Source: Nonomuraea dietziae (lineage in GTDB: Bacteria > Actinomycetota > Actinomycetes > Streptosporangiales > Streptosporangiaceae). From it: a DNA stretch of 64,000 nt. The notes beneath the pieces are model-generated. The model saw nothing but the letters and a program-made list of their open reading frames with translations. It had not been told where the DNA came from and did no database searches. Position 1 is the first letter of the stretch; each line of letters opens with the position of its first letter. The position numbers were made by a program, and so were the translations under genes. This document shows, in pieces, positions 17,096 through 26,087 of the stretch. The stretch spans positions 1,612,001-1,676,000 of the forward strand of contig NZ_JACIBV010000001.1 in the NCBI RefSeq assembly GCF_014195505.1. The letters run 5' to 3'.

Positions 17096-20000
17096 CTAGT
17101 CGCAGGTGCCGGGGTTGACGGAGGAGACCTTCCAGTCGGCCCCGGGGAAGGGCGACATGAAGGAGGTCAGCAGATCGAGGGCGTAGCCCGGCGTCTGACC
17201 TCCCGCGTCGAGCAGCGAGACGACCTGTGGCCCGTCGGCTCCGCGCAGCGTCAACGCGCCGCCTCGCCGGGCGGGCACCAGACCGGGCTTGGCCTCGACG
17301 CCCACGCAGGCCAGCGGCACGCTGCCCGCCTTCACCGCCTGCCTGGAGCTGATCGGCCGCATCCGCTGGTCGTAGCGGCGCAGCCACAGCGACGTCACCG
17401 GCCCGATCCGCACGCTCTCGTCGAAGACGTCCGCCCCGACGCTCCTGGTGACCTTCACGTCCATGCGGACGTCGGGGCGCAGGTCCACGCCGGCCGTGCG
17501 CAGGACGAGCCGGTCGTAGCCGCCTTCGAACCCTGGTGAGACGAACCCTGCGGCGGGCGGCGCCGACACCCCGAAGGGCAGCTTGCCGGGGCGGACCCTC
17601 AGCCACGACATCCCGTGGACGGCGAGCGTCAGATCGTCGATCCTGCTGCGGCCCATGCCGAAGCTGCCGTCGAGCTGGTAGGCGAGGAACCCGCCCGCGT
17701 ACGGCACGTCCTTGCGGGCCGAGACCTTCCGCGCGGTGACGGGCGCCAGGTCCAGCCCCGTGCGGGCTCTCAGCAGCCTGGTGGGCGACGGCTTGGAGAC
17801 CAGGTCGATGGACAGGTCGGGGTTGAGCCTGGCGGTGGTCTCCTGCGCCAGGTCCTCGACTTCGAGCACGGTGTCGAGCAGGCCGCCCTGCGGCGGCTGG
17901 TACACCTTCTCCACCAGCGCGGCCTGGACGGCGAGCAGGCCGTCGAGGGTGCCGGCGTCGGCCTTGTAGGTGAGCCGGGGAAGCTGGAGACCGCTGGCGT
18001 TGGTGTCGGCGTCGATGCCGAACACGGCGGGGACGTCGGTGAAGCGGAGCAGGCCGGTGGCCCCGCCCATGGTCACGGCGGCTTCGAGCCGCCTGACAGG
18101 GGCGGAGTTGCGGACGCGCACCCGGGTCTGCCCGCCGTACAGGCCGGTGACGGAGACGGCGGAGGGCACGGGGTCGATCAGCACGCGCCCGCGCAGACCG
18201 CCCCTGTCAGTCTCGGCGCGGACGTCGAGCGTGCCGAACGTGGCGGGCGGCAGGATCGTGTAGGCCGCGGTGACGGACCTGCCCTCGACCCCGATGGGAC
18301 CGACGGTCATGCTGGTGATCGCGGAGGGCAGTCCCGTGAGAGTGGCGCTGGCCCTGATCGGCACGGGAGCCAGGATCGAGCTGTCGAGGTAGAGCGCGAG
18401 CCTGCGTCCCTCGGGGTGGAAGCCCTGGAAGGTGAAGGTCTTCTTCGCCAGGTCGACGCTCACCTTGCCGGGCAGTCCGCGCACGTCGACGTAGCCCTTG
18501 AGCCCCGGCCTGTCGCGGGTGCCGCCGTCGACGAGGGAGAGGCCTCCGCGCACGTGCGGGGCGTCGGGGACGGCGGCGCTGTCGCCGAGCCAGATCCGTC
18601 CCTTGAGCGCGACCTGGCCCGCCTCGTAGATAAGCCTGCCTGACGAGGTCGAGACGGCGACGCGGCCGGGCGCGGGGCCGAGGGCGGCCATGGCGCCCCA
18701 CCGCCTGCCGTCCGAGGTGCGCAGGTCGGCGTCGAGCGTGACGGGACGGCGGGCGGCGCGCACGTCGGCATGGAAGCCCGTGCGGCCGGGGTCCATGGCG
18801 AGGTCGGCGGCGCGCAGCCGGTCGAGGCGGGCGCTGGCGTCGAACCTGCCGGTGGCCGCGTCGTAGTGGGCGGCCAGGTGGGGCCCTTCGGGGGCGGTGG
18901 CGTCCGGGTGGTTGGCCACCGCGATCGTCGCCGACCCGAGGGGACCCGACAGCCCGCGAAAACCCACCACCTCGGCGGCGGCGGACGCCGTGCCCTGAGC
19001 CGGGGCGTCCCTCTGGGCGGGGGTACCGGTCTGAGCCGGGGTGGCGGTCTGAGCCGGGGTGCCGGTCGGGGTGGCGGTCGGGGTGGCGGTCGGGGTGGCG
19101 CTCGCCTGGCCGGGGGTTCCCCAGGTGGCCTGCCAGCGAGCGGGGACGCCGACGGCGCTGACGGCGGCGCGCAGGTCGCCCGCCCTCGCCGAGACGGTCA
19201 CCGAGCTCACGGGGGCGTCGGCGGTCCAGTCCAGCCGCCTGCCCACGCTGTCGGCCACCGCCGACACCTTCCCTCGCACGCCCCGCACCCCTGCCCGCAG
19301 CGTCCCCTGGCCGCTCGCCGCATGCAGGTCCACGCGCGCCAGCCTGGCGGGGCTGCGCACCTCGAGCGAGGTCCTGGGCCCGAGCTCCCACGAGGCCCGC
19401 ACGCTGCCGCGCACCCCGCGCACGCTCGCCTCCACGCTCAGGCCCGAGGTGGGGTCGGCGTAGGCGGCGCGCAGGCGGTCGATGGCGCCGCCCGCCGAGT
19501 AGACGGCCCTGCGGGCGCCGGGATCCAGCTCGGCCTCGATGGTGGCGGGCGTGTTGGAGATCTCCAGCCTGGCCAGGTGCCTGCTGTCGATGCTGGCCGC
19601 GCCGACGAACGGCCTGCCGCCCGAGCCCAGCCTCAGCTTGACGCGCGGCGCGGCGCCGTACGTGACGTCGAACCCTGCGACCCCCGCCAGCCTGGCCGAG
19701 ACGCCCAGCCGCGCCCCTTCCTTGATCATGGTGACGTGGTCGCCCGCGAGTCCGGCGATCGCGCCGCCGCCACGCTGCAGGAGCAGGGAGCAGCCGCCGA
19801 GCGGGGAGCTGGAGGTGTGGACGACGCGGTTGGCCTCGGCGTCGTGCTCGATCGTCATCGTGGCGGGCAGCCCCGTGAGGCTCGCCTGGACGAGCGTCCG
19901 GTCGCGTGCGGCGTCGTAGAAGGTCAGCTGCGCGGCCTTGGGCCTGGGCGCGCCCGAGGCCACCGACAGCCCGCCCGAGCGGGCCGTGGCGCGGAACTCG

Positions 20001-21121
20001 CGGGGCAGCCGCGTGATCGACAGCGCCGCCGCTCTGGACAGCCGTCCCTCGTCGTAGAGGTAGTCGTGGAAGGTGGCCGAGGCGATCGGCGCGGCGGCGG
20101 CGAAGCGGACCTCGCCAGGTTTGGTCAGCTCGGCGGTCAGTTCGGCGCCCATCCTGTCGACGGTCACCTGCGTGAACCTGCGGCCTCCTGTGACGGCGAG
20201 GGCGTCGAGGCGCGCGGGCGTGGAGGCGGTGGCGGTCAGCGTGCTCCTGTCACCGTCGATGGCGGCGTGGGCGGCGAAGCGCTCGGTCGCGGGCGTCTGC
20301 CTGAGGCTGAGCAGCGCCTTGCCCTCCAGCCCCGCGATGGTCGCGACGGAGGCTCCGGGGTCGCTGCGCCGTACGGTGGCCCTGACGTCGATTCTGCCCT
20401 CGGCGAGGGCGGCGAGGTCGACCGTGAACAGGCCGGAGTCGCGGGCCGACAGCGACGTGCCGCGGCGGTAGCCGTCGAAGCCGACCTTCACCACCCGTCC
20501 TTCGCCGATGCCGTACTCGGCCCACACCTGCGCGCTGACCGGGTCACCCAGCTGGACGACGGTCAGGCCGATGCCCACGCTGCCGCCCTCCGCCTTGCGC
20601 GGCACCAGCGTGGCGGTGAGGTCGGGCAGGCCGTCGCCCGTGACGTCCGCCTGGACGGGGGTGGCCACCGGCCGCGCCGACGAGCACGCCGCGGGCAGCC
20701 GTTCGCCGGCCGCGCACAGCCTGAAGGTGACCAGCGGCACCCGCTCGCGCCCGCCCGTCAGCGCGCGGACGCCCTTCACCGGCAGCAGTCCGAGGCCCTC
20801 GCCGGGGTCGGCGGGCAGGATGGCCTCCGTCGAGGGGCTGTCGGCGCCCATCCGCCGCTTCGCCTCCTCCGCCACCTTCCCCGCCAGCTCGGGACCCTCC
20901 GGGATGGTGACCTCCGGCTTGCCCGGCCCTTCGGGCTTCTGCTCCCCCACGCGCGTCGCCAGCGACGGCTTGCCGGCCGGGGCGGCGGGGGCCGCGCCTG
21001 GCACCTCCACCCGCGCCACCGGCTCGATGCGCGGTCTGCCCTCCTTCGGCACGGCGTGAGCCACAGTGGGCACGCCGAAGACCAACGCGCAGGCGAGCAG
21101 GACGCAGGACAGCCGCGACAT
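17096..21121 (-). CDS. Very large exported protein of repeated beta-type modules, function unknown
   Basis: 1341 aa. A Sec signal peptide (SRLSCVLLACALVFGVPTVAHA) directs export; the ATG at 21121 is chosen because GGGGGA lies 10 nt upstream. A short proline-rich head is followed by two regions of beta-rich repeats built on short motifs such as TGLPATM, VRGVRGKV, VRGLPGKVSVDL and LTGLPSAI. They are split at about residues 685-720 by a Thr-Pro linker. One segment reads DVTGDGLPDLTATL, resembling a calcium-binding FG-GAP loop. Few cysteines and no transmembrane anchor at the C-terminus, so it is secreted or loosely wall-bound. I do not recognise the family; adhesive or surface-coat roles would be guesses. 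Monocistronic. Confidence 0.75.
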   Translation of the reverse strand: MSRLSCVLLACALVFGVPTVAHAVPKEGRPRIEPVARVEVPGAAPAAPAGKPSLATRVGEQKPEGPGKPEVTIPEGPELAGKVAEEAKRRMGADSPSTEAILPADPGEGLGLLPVKGVRALTGGRERVPLVTFRLCAAGERLPAACSSARPVATPVQADVTGDGLPDLTATLVPRKAEGGSVGIGLTVVQLGDPVSAQVWAEYGIGEGRVVKVGFDGYRRGTSLSARDSGLFTVDLAALAEGRIDVRATVRRSDPGASVATIAGLEGKALLSLRQTPATERFAAHAAIDGDRSTLTATASTPARLDALAVTGGRRFTQVTVDRMGAELTAELTKPGEVRFAAAAPIASATFHDYLYDEGRLSRAAALSITRLPREFRATARSGGLSVASGAPRPKAAQLTFYDAARDRTLVQASLTGLPATMTIEHDAEANRVVHTSSSPLGGCSLLLQRGGGAIAGLAGDHVTMIKEGARLGVSARLAGVAGFDVTYGAAPRVKLRLGSGGRPFVGAASIDSRHLARLEISNTPATIEAELDPGARRAVYSAGGAIDRLRAAYADPTSGLSVEASVRGVRGSVRASWELGPRTSLEVRSPARLARVDLHAASGQGTLRAGVRGVRGKVSAVADSVGRRLDWTADAPVSSVTVSARAGDLRAAVSAVGVPARWQATWGTPGQASATPTATPTATPTGTPAQTATPAQTGTPAQRDAPAQGTASAAAEVVGFRGLSGPLGSATIAVANHPDATAPEGPHLAAHYDAATGRFDASARLDRLRAADLAMDPGRTGFHADVRAARRPVTLDADLRTSDGRRWGAMAALGPAPGRVAVSTSSGRLIYEAGQVALKGRIWLGDSAAVPDAPHVRGGLSLVDGGTRDRPGLKGYVDVRGLPGKVSVDLAKKTFTFQGFHPEGRRLALYLDSSILAPVPIRASATLTGLPSAITSMTVGPIGVEGRSVTAAYTILPPATFGTLDVRAETDRGGLRGRVLIDPVPSAVSVTGLYGGQTRVRVRNSAPVRRLEAAVTMGGATGLLRFTDVPAVFGIDADTNASGLQLPRLTYKADAGTLDGLLAVQAALVEKVYQPPQGGLLDTVLEVEDLAQETTARLNPDLSIDLVSKPSPTRLLRARTGLDLAPVTARKVSARKDVPYAGGFLAYQLDGSFGMGRSRIDDLTLAVHGMSWLRVRPGKLPFGVSAPPAAGFVSPGFEGGYDRLVLRTAGVDLRPDVRMDVKVTRSVGADVFDESVRIGPVTSLWLRRYDQRMRPISSRQAVKAGSVPLACVGVEAKPGLVPARRGGALTLRGADGPQVVSLLDAGGQTPGYALDLLTSFMSPFPGADWKVSSVNPGTCD
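19028..19099. repeat. Coding minisatellite in the large exported protein
   Basis: Two 18-bp units (19028-19045 and 19046-19063, one mismatch) followed by three perfect 12-bp units GGTCGGGGTGGC (19064-19099). On the minus strand these encode the Thr-Pro-Ala-Gln and Thr-Pro-Thr-Ala linker. Unit lengths are multiples of 3, so copy-number change would keep the frame. Confidence 0.85.
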
Positions 21122-21206
21122 GACGGGCATTCCCCCGGGAATGTGGTTGCGCAATTACGAAAGGTAAGAGCCGACCATATCTCTCCACAGCCCGTCAAGG
21201 CCGGAT

Positions 21207-21809
21207 TTACACGGACATCCCGGTGAATACGGTGAGCGTTGTCAGCTCGTGCCTGGTCACGTCGGCGAAGCGCTCCCCGAGCGCGTCCGCGATCATCGCC
21301 AGCTTGTCCTCCGGCAGGGTGAGCTTCCTGGCGATGCGTCCCGGCGCGCTGCCGCCGTGCCAGGCGATCACCACGCGTCCGCCGGGCCTGAGCACCCTGC
21401 GGAACTCCTTGAGGCCCGCGCCGAGGTCGGGCCAGAGCGCGACGTTGTTGACCGACACGACCCTGTCGAAGACGCCGTCGCCGAACCCGATCGCGTCGGC
21501 GGCGCCGATCCGCAGATCCACCCGCCTGTCGGCGCGGTGGCGGCGGCCTGCGAGGTCGCGCATGTCCGGCGAGGGGTCCACGCCGCAGATGCGCGCGGAG
21601 GGCCCCTTCGCCAGCTCCCTGACGAGCCCGCCCGGCCCGTAGCCGACCTCCAGCACGTGGTCGCCCTCCCCCGCGTCGATGAGGGCGACCAGCTCGCGCT
21701 GCTCGTTGGTGAGCAGCATGAACAGGCCCGCCAGCCGTCCCGCGAGACCGCGTGGCTGCGCGAAGGGGGAGGTGATCGGCCGGTCGAAGGCCCAGGGCGT
21801 GCTCTCCAT
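21207..21809 (-). CDS. Class I SAM-dependent methyltransferase
   Basis: 200 aa from the ATG at 21809 (MESTPWAFDRP). An upstream in-frame ATG at 21827 is possible but less typical. Motif I is VLEVGYGPGGLVREL (Tyr in place of the usual Cys/Ser), with ICGVDPSPDMRDLA, IGAADAIGF, VNNVALWPDLGAGLKEFRRVLRPGGRVVIAWHG. Belongs with small-molecule methyltransferases; substrate unknown. Divergent from a hydrolase with a consensus -35 and palindrome in the 56-bp gap. Confidence 0.82.
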   Translation of the reverse strand: MESTPWAFDRPITSPFAQPRGLAGRLAGLFMLLTNEQRELVALIDAGEGDHVLEVGYGPGGLVRELAKGPSARICGVDPSPDMRDLAGRRHRADRRVDLRIGAADAIGFGDGVFDRVVSVNNVALWPDLGAGLKEFRRVLRPGGRVVIAWHGGSAPGRIARKLTLPEDKLAMIADALGERFADVTRHELTTLTVFTGMSV

Positions 21810-21830
21810 TCTTCGACTGTACGTCACCCC

Positions 21831-21848
21831 TTGACAAAAAAATTTGTC
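21831..21848. promoter_or_regulatory. Consensus -35 box overlapping a palindrome
   Basis: TTGACA at 21831-21836 is a perfect sigma-70 -35 element reading toward the hydrolase. It overlaps the inverted repeat GACAAA-AAAA-TTTGTC (21833-21848). No good -10 box follows at 16-18 bp, so an activator or repressor probably acts here. Confidence 0.45.
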
Positions 21849-21865
21849 GGTGAGACGCTCCTGCC

Positions 21866-22684
21866 ATGAAGAAGACGGAAACCCTGCAGGCGCCGGGCGC
21901 GCGGCTCTACTACGAGGTCCAGGGCTCGGGCCCGATCCTGCTGATGATCCCCGGCGGCCCCACGGACGCGGGCATCTTCGCCGCCGTGACCCCGCTGCTG
22001 GCCGAGCACTTCACCGTGGTGCCCTACGACCCCCGCGGCAACTCCCGCAGCGTCCCCGACGACCCTGCTCTCGAGCAGGACATCGACGTGCACGGCGACG
22101 ACGCCGCCCGCCTGGTCGCCGAGCTGGGCGGCGAGCCCGCCTACGTCTTCGGCAGCAGCGGCGGCGCCCAGATCGCCCTGAACCTGGCCGCCAGGCACCC
22201 CGATCTTGTCCGCGTCGTGGTGGCGCACGAGCCGCCGTGCGTGCGGCTGCTGCCCGACGCCGACCAGGTCGCCGCGGGCATGGAGGAGGTGGCCTCCACC
22301 TACGAGCGCGAGGGTGTGCCCGCAGGCATGCAGAAGTTCAACGAACTCATCGGCATGAGTGAGGAGGATGCCCCGCAGGGGCCGCCGAGCCCCGAGCAGC
22401 AGGAGATGTTCGGCCGCCTCATGGGCAACCTCGGCTACTTCCTCGGCAAGGGCGTGCGCCCGATCAGCTCCTACAGGCCCGACTTCGAGGCGCTACGGTC
22501 GGGCTCGCCGAGGATCGTGGTTGGCATCGGCGAGAGCACCGAGGGGCAGTTGGCCCGCCGTAGCGCGATCGCGCTGGCCGAGCAGGCGGGCCTCGAGCCC
22601 GTGGTCTTCCCCGGCGGCCACGGCGGCTTCGCCGACGCCCCCGAGGCGTTCGCGGCCAGGCTCGCCGAGGTGCTGCGCGCCTGA
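21866..22684 (+). CDS. Alpha/beta hydrolase
   Basis: 272 aa. LLMIPGGPTDAGIF (oxyanion strand), VVPYDPRGNSRS, the nucleophile elbow FGSSGGAQIALNLAA (GxSxG with Ser-Ser-Gly), VVVGIGEST and a terminal His in FPGGHGGFADAPE. The family includes esterases and epoxide-hydrolase-like enzymes; no single substrate can be assigned. The start has only a weak ribosome site. Its stop lies 25 bp before the decayed SDR fragment. Confidence 0.85.
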   Translation: MKKTETLQAPGARLYYEVQGSGPILLMIPGGPTDAGIFAAVTPLLAEHFTVVPYDPRGNSRSVPDDPALEQDIDVHGDDAARLVAELGGEPAYVFGSSGGAQIALNLAARHPDLVRVVVAHEPPCVRLLPDADQVAAGMEEVASTYEREGVPAGMQKFNELIGMSEEDAPQGPPSPEQQEMFGRLMGNLGYFLGKGVRPISSYRPDFEALRSGSPRIVVGIGESTEGQLARRSAIALAEQAGLEPVVFPGGHGGFADAPEAFAARLAEVLRA

Positions 22685-22686
22685 CC

Positions 22687-22777
22687 GCGCGGTCCCTGAG
22701 CTCGCGCGGTCAGGAGACCGAGTTGCGGTTGAGCGCGCGGTCGCTGAGCTCGCGCGGCCAGGAGACCGAGTTGCGGT
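22687..22777. repeat. Two-copy 48-bp-period direct repeat
   Basis: Copies at 22687-22729 and 22735-22777 match at 41 of 43 positions. Read on the minus strand they encode RNSVSWPRELSDRA twice. One mismatch changes the Trp codon TGG to TGA in the second-read copy, which creates the stop codon of the SDR fragment at 22710. Confidence 0.85.
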
Positions 22778-23177
22778 AGGGCGGCATGAAGCGCCGCCTC
22801 GGCATCTGGTCGGCCAGCACGCCGCCGTCCATCCGCCCCTCCACCCCGTCGGCGATCATGTGCTCGGCCGTCCGCTGCGACAGGAAGAACGGCGCGTCGC
22901 AGTTGACCACCATGACGTGCCGCCAGGAATCGACGGTGATCTCGTTGAAGTGTTCGAGGCGGGCGGTGCCCGCGTTGTTGACCAGCACACCGATCGGGCC
23001 GTGCTCGCGGCGCACGCCGTCCACGAGCTCTGCCAGGGCCCGGGTGTCGGCCAGGTCCGCGAGCACGTCGGCGCCGGCGCGGTCCACGGTGACGACCTCG
23101 TAGCCGTCCCCGGTCAGGCCGGCGGCGATGGCGCGGCCGATGCCCCTGGCCGCGCCCGTCACGACGGCGAGCGTCAT
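22710..23177 (-). pseudogene. Truncated short-chain dehydrogenase fused to a foreign C-terminal tail
   Basis: 155 codons where an SDR needs about 250. The N-terminal half is normal: LAVVTGAARGIGRAIAAGL (cofactor motif), LVNNAGTARL and VDSWRHVMVVNCDAPFFLSQ. After RTAEHMIADGVEGR the sequence jumps to an unrelated tail (GGVLADQMPRRRFMPPYRNS) ending in the duplicated 48-bp repeat, so the catalytic Ser and Tyr-x3-Lys are missing. Its ATG overlaps, head to head, the broken 5' end of a DapA-family gene. Best read as the product of deletions that joined pieces of three genes; the source of the tail is not recognised. Confidence 0.75.
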
Positions 23178-24161
23178 CCGCTCGCGCTGACGGCCGGCCG
23201 TACGCTCGACGAGCGGCGTCAGGCGGCTCTGACGCGCTACTACGTGGCGGCGGGGGTCAGCGGGCTCGCGGTCGGCGTCCACACCACCCAGTTCGAGATC
23301 CGTACGGCGGGCCTGCTGGAGCCCGTCCTCCGCCTGGCAGCCGACGTCGTCGCCGAGTCCCGCGGGGCGCCGGTCGCGGGGGAGCCGGCGGGTCCCCTGG
23401 GGTCCGGCCGGTTCCAGCTGATCGCGGGGGCGTGCGGGCCTGTCGGGCAGGCGGTCCAGGAGGCCGAACTGGCCGCCCGGCTCGGCTACGACGCGGTGCT
23501 GCTGTCCCCTGTGGTCCCTGGAGCGTCGGAGGCCGACCTGCTGGAGCGCGCCAGAGCCGTCGGCGAGGTGCTGCCCGTCGTCGGGCTCTACCTGCAGACG
23601 GCGATCGGCGGCCCTGTCCTTTCCCGGCGGTTCTGGCGCGAGCTGGCCGAGCAGCCCTCGACGGTCGCCGTCAAGGTCGCCGCCTTCGACCGCTACCGCA
23701 CGCTCGACGTCGCCCACGGCGTGGCCGGCTCGGGCCGCGCCGACCAGGTCGTCCTCTACACGGGCAACGACGACCACATCATCGGTGACCTGCTCGCCGA
23801 GCTGCCGGGAGGGCTCAAATTCTCCGGCGGCCTGCTCGGACAGTGGGCCGTGTGGACCAGGGCGGCGGTTGACATGGTCGCGGGGCTGGCGAAAGATCCG
23901 GAACTGTGAGCGGGCAGGGCCGCGGCGCTCACCGACGCCAACGCGGCCGTCTTCGACGCGGCGAACGGCTTCGCCGGCTGCATCGCCGGCGTCCACGAGG
24001 TGTTGCGCAGGCAGCGACTGCTGGAGGGGATCTGGTGCCTCGACCCGGACGAAGGGCTCTCGCCAGGGCAGGCCGAGGAGCTGGCCAGGGTGAGCGGCGC
24101 CTACCCGTGGCTGACCGACGACGACTTCGTCTCGGAGCACCTCGATGAGTGGCTCGGCTGA
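23175..24161 (+). pseudogene. Dihydrodipicolinate synthase-family pseudogene (5'-truncated, internal TGA)
   Basis: Homology to the DapA-like family runs through one frame: HPLALTAGRTLDERRQAALTRYY, VSGLAVGVHTTQFEIR, LIAGACGPVGQAV, LLSPVVPG, VAVKVAAFDRYR (Schiff-base Lys region). It then meets an in-frame TGA at 23907-23909, after which the same frame continues with the conserved tail ALTDANAAVFDAANGFAGC, GIWCLDPDEGLSPGQA and WLTDDDFVSEHLDEW to the real stop at 24159-24161. No start codon or ~25 N-terminal residues remain, because the SDR fragment begins there. Two independent lesions make loss of function near certain. Its last 17 bp overlap the hydroxyacid dehydrogenase start, a relic of an operon. 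Confidence 0.8.
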
Positions 24162-25113
24162 CAGCGGCGTGCTGGTGAGCGTCCCGCCCGGCCTGCGGGA
24201 GCAGTTCTTCCCCGACCCCTCCGGCCTGCTCGCGCTCGGCAGCGTGCGGCTGCTCGACGACCACGCGGGCCTGGCCGACGCCCTTCCTGGCACCGGCGTG
24301 CTGGTCACCAGCTGGGGCGTCCCCCCGCTCACCGCCGATCTGCTCGACAGGGCGCCCGGGCTGCGCCTGGTCGCGCACACCGGCGCGACCGTCAAGCCGT
24401 TCGTGACGGACGAGCTGTGGTCGCGCGGCGTCCAGGTGACCCAGGCCGGATCGGGCATGGCGCGCTCCGTCGCCGAGGTCGCGCTGGCCTTCACGCTGGC
24501 GCTGCTGCACCAGGTGCACCGGTTCGACCACGCCCTGCGCGGCGGCCTGCCGTGGCAGTCCGCCGAGCGGGCCCCCGCCAGGCACGAGATCATGGGCTGC
24601 CCGATCGGCGTGATCGGCGCCTCCCGCACCGGCAGGGCCTACATCGACCTGGTCCGCGCGCTGGGCGCCGGCGTCAGGATCGCCGACCCCTACCACGAGG
24701 ACGCCATCCCGCTCGACGACCTGCTGGCCACCAGCAGGATCGTCGCCGTCCACGCCCCTTCGCTGCCCGAGACCAGGCACCTGCTCGGCGAGCGGGAGCT
24801 GGCCCTCATGCCCGACGGCGCGGGCCTGGTCAACACCGCCAGGTCCTGGCTCGTGGACGAGCGGGCGCTGCTGGCCGAGCTGCGCTCGGGACGCATCGAC
24901 GCGGCCATGGACGTCTACGACGAGGAGCCGCTGCCCGAGGGCCACCCCTTCCGCTCGCTGCCGAACGCGCTGCTCACGCCGCACCAGGCGGCGGGAACCG
25001 TCGAGTGCAGGCGCAGGCAGGGCGACGTGGTGGTCTCGGAGATCGCCCGCTTCGCCGCTGGACTGCCGCTGGAACACGCCGTCACCCCCGCGCTTCTCGA
25101 CCGGATGGGATAG
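24145..25113 (+). CDS. D-isomer-specific 2-hydroxyacid dehydrogenase
   Basis: 322 aa, full length. The NAD-binding motif is GCPIGVIGASRTGR (GxIGxSxxG), with an acidic residue at the end of strand 2 (ADPYHEDAI). The catalytic Arg is in NTARSWLVDERAL, the Glu in DVYDEEPLPEG and the His in LLTPHQAAGT. Reduces a 2-keto acid or oxidises a hydroxyacid, perhaps a sugar acid. GGAG lies 7 nt before the ATG. It overlaps the tail of the DapA-family pseudogene and was probably its operon partner; with that operon's 5' end lost, current expression is uncertain. Confidence 0.88.
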   Translation: MSGSADSGVLVSVPPGLREQFFPDPSGLLALGSVRLLDDHAGLADALPGTGVLVTSWGVPPLTADLLDRAPGLRLVAHTGATVKPFVTDELWSRGVQVTQAGSGMARSVAEVALAFTLALLHQVHRFDHALRGGLPWQSAERAPARHEIMGCPIGVIGASRTGRAYIDLVRALGAGVRIADPYHEDAIPLDDLLATSRIVAVHAPSLPETRHLLGERELALMPDGAGLVNTARSWLVDERALLAELRSGRIDAAMDVYDEEPLPEGHPFRSLPNALLTPHQAAGTVECRRRQGDVVVSEIARFAAGLPLEHAVTPALLDRMG

Positions 25114-25150
25114 GGGCTGAAGCCCGGGGTCGCCAACGAAGGAGCACCAG

Positions 25151-26026
25151 ATGACCACCTACCGCGCCGCCACCCCCGCCGACGAGCCCGGCCTCCACGC
25201 CCTGTGGGCCGTCTGCTTCGCCGCCCCCCAGCTCCTGCCCCTCTACCGGAGCGATCCTGACCGCCTGCCCCGCACCATGGTGGCCGAGGGCTCGGACGGC
25301 GTGGAGGCGGTCGTCTACTGGCTGCCGCGCCGCGTGCGCAACGCCGAGGGCGGGATCGACCTGGTGGGCGGCGTGGCCAACGTCGCCACCCGTCCCGACG
25401 CGCGCGGTCGCGGCCACATCAGGAGCCTGCTGGGTATGGCGCTGGAGAGCATGTCCGAGGCGGGCTGCGACTGGTCGCTGCTGTTCACCGGCAGCCCCGG
25501 CGTCTACGAGAGCTCGGGCTACAAGGTCTTCTCCCAGTCGCTGACGCGCGGCCCGCTCGCCGCCGCGACACGCGACACGTCCGGCGTGCGGCGGGCCTCG
25601 GTCGCCGAGTGGCCGCTCCTGGCCGAGCTGTACGACAGGCACAACGCCCACCGGCCGCTCACCACGGTCCGCTCGCCCGACGACTGGCGCCACAGGGTGC
25701 CGGCCCACTACGACGACTCCGTCGACCTGCGTCTGGCCGAGGGCTCGGGCTACGTGGCCCTGCGCTGGCACGACACCTCGGTGGAGGTGCTGGAGGCGGC
25801 GGGCCACCTGCCCGAGCTGTTCTCGTGGGTCGCCGCCGAGGCCGCCGCCCGCGGCGTCACCCGGGCCGAGGCCCGCCTCACCCCCGGCGAGCCCGCGCTG
25901 CCCTTCCTGTTCGCCGAGCTCGAGACCGTCGCCGACACCAGCGGCATGGCCCGCCCACTGGCCGTCGACCCCTCCCCCACTCTCGCCTCGCCTTCGGCGA
26001 TCCACTGGGTCGCCGACTACTTCTGA
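25151..26026 (+). CDS. GNAT N-acetyltransferase (Eis-like)
   Basis: 291 aa. A GNAT domain covers residues 1-130 (ATPADEPGLHALWAVCF, GGVANVATRPDARGRGHIRSLLGMALESM with RGRGHIR for CoA, YESSGYKVFS). A second, degenerate GNAT-like half with an SCP2-like end follows, as in the Eis family. Some Eis proteins acetylate aminoglycosides; others act on lysines or polyamines, so the acceptor is open. AAGGAG lies before the ATG. Confidence 0.83.
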   Translation: MTTYRAATPADEPGLHALWAVCFAAPQLLPLYRSDPDRLPRTMVAEGSDGVEAVVYWLPRRVRNAEGGIDLVGGVANVATRPDARGRGHIRSLLGMALESMSEAGCDWSLLFTGSPGVYESSGYKVFSQSLTRGPLAAATRDTSGVRRASVAEWPLLAELYDRHNAHRPLTTVRSPDDWRHRVPAHYDDSVDLRLAEGSGYVALRWHDTSVEVLEAAGHLPELFSWVAAEAAARGVTRAEARLTPGEPALPFLFAELETVADTSGMARPLAVDPSPTLASPSAIHWVADYF

Positions 26027-26087
26027 CGGCCCAGCCGCTATCGTCGATCCGCGACCGCGCCCCCCACCGAGAGGATGCCCCGCGCCC

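Noticed and set aside
19028..19099. Regular short DNA repeats suggesting a CRISPR array
   Set aside because: Units are contiguous 12- and 18-bp in-frame codon repeats with no unique spacers, encoding a Thr-Pro linker.
18770..21226. 818-aa plus-strand open frame opposite the large exported protein
   Set aside because: Arg/Gly/His-rich with no domain. The minus-strand frame has a signal peptide, ribosome site and regular repeats; this is a GC-driven shadow.
23906..24148. Independent small plus-strand gene between the DapA-family frame and the hydroxyacid dehydrogenase
   Set aside because: The frame at codon positions matching the DapA-like gene carries the conserved family tail, so this stretch is the 3' part of a pseudogene; the 80-aa alternative frame is a shadow.
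22710..24629. Reading the 639-aa minus-strand frame as one long protein
   Set aside because: Only its last 155 codons show SDR homology; the rest is antisense to the DapA-family and hydroxyacid dehydrogenase sequences.
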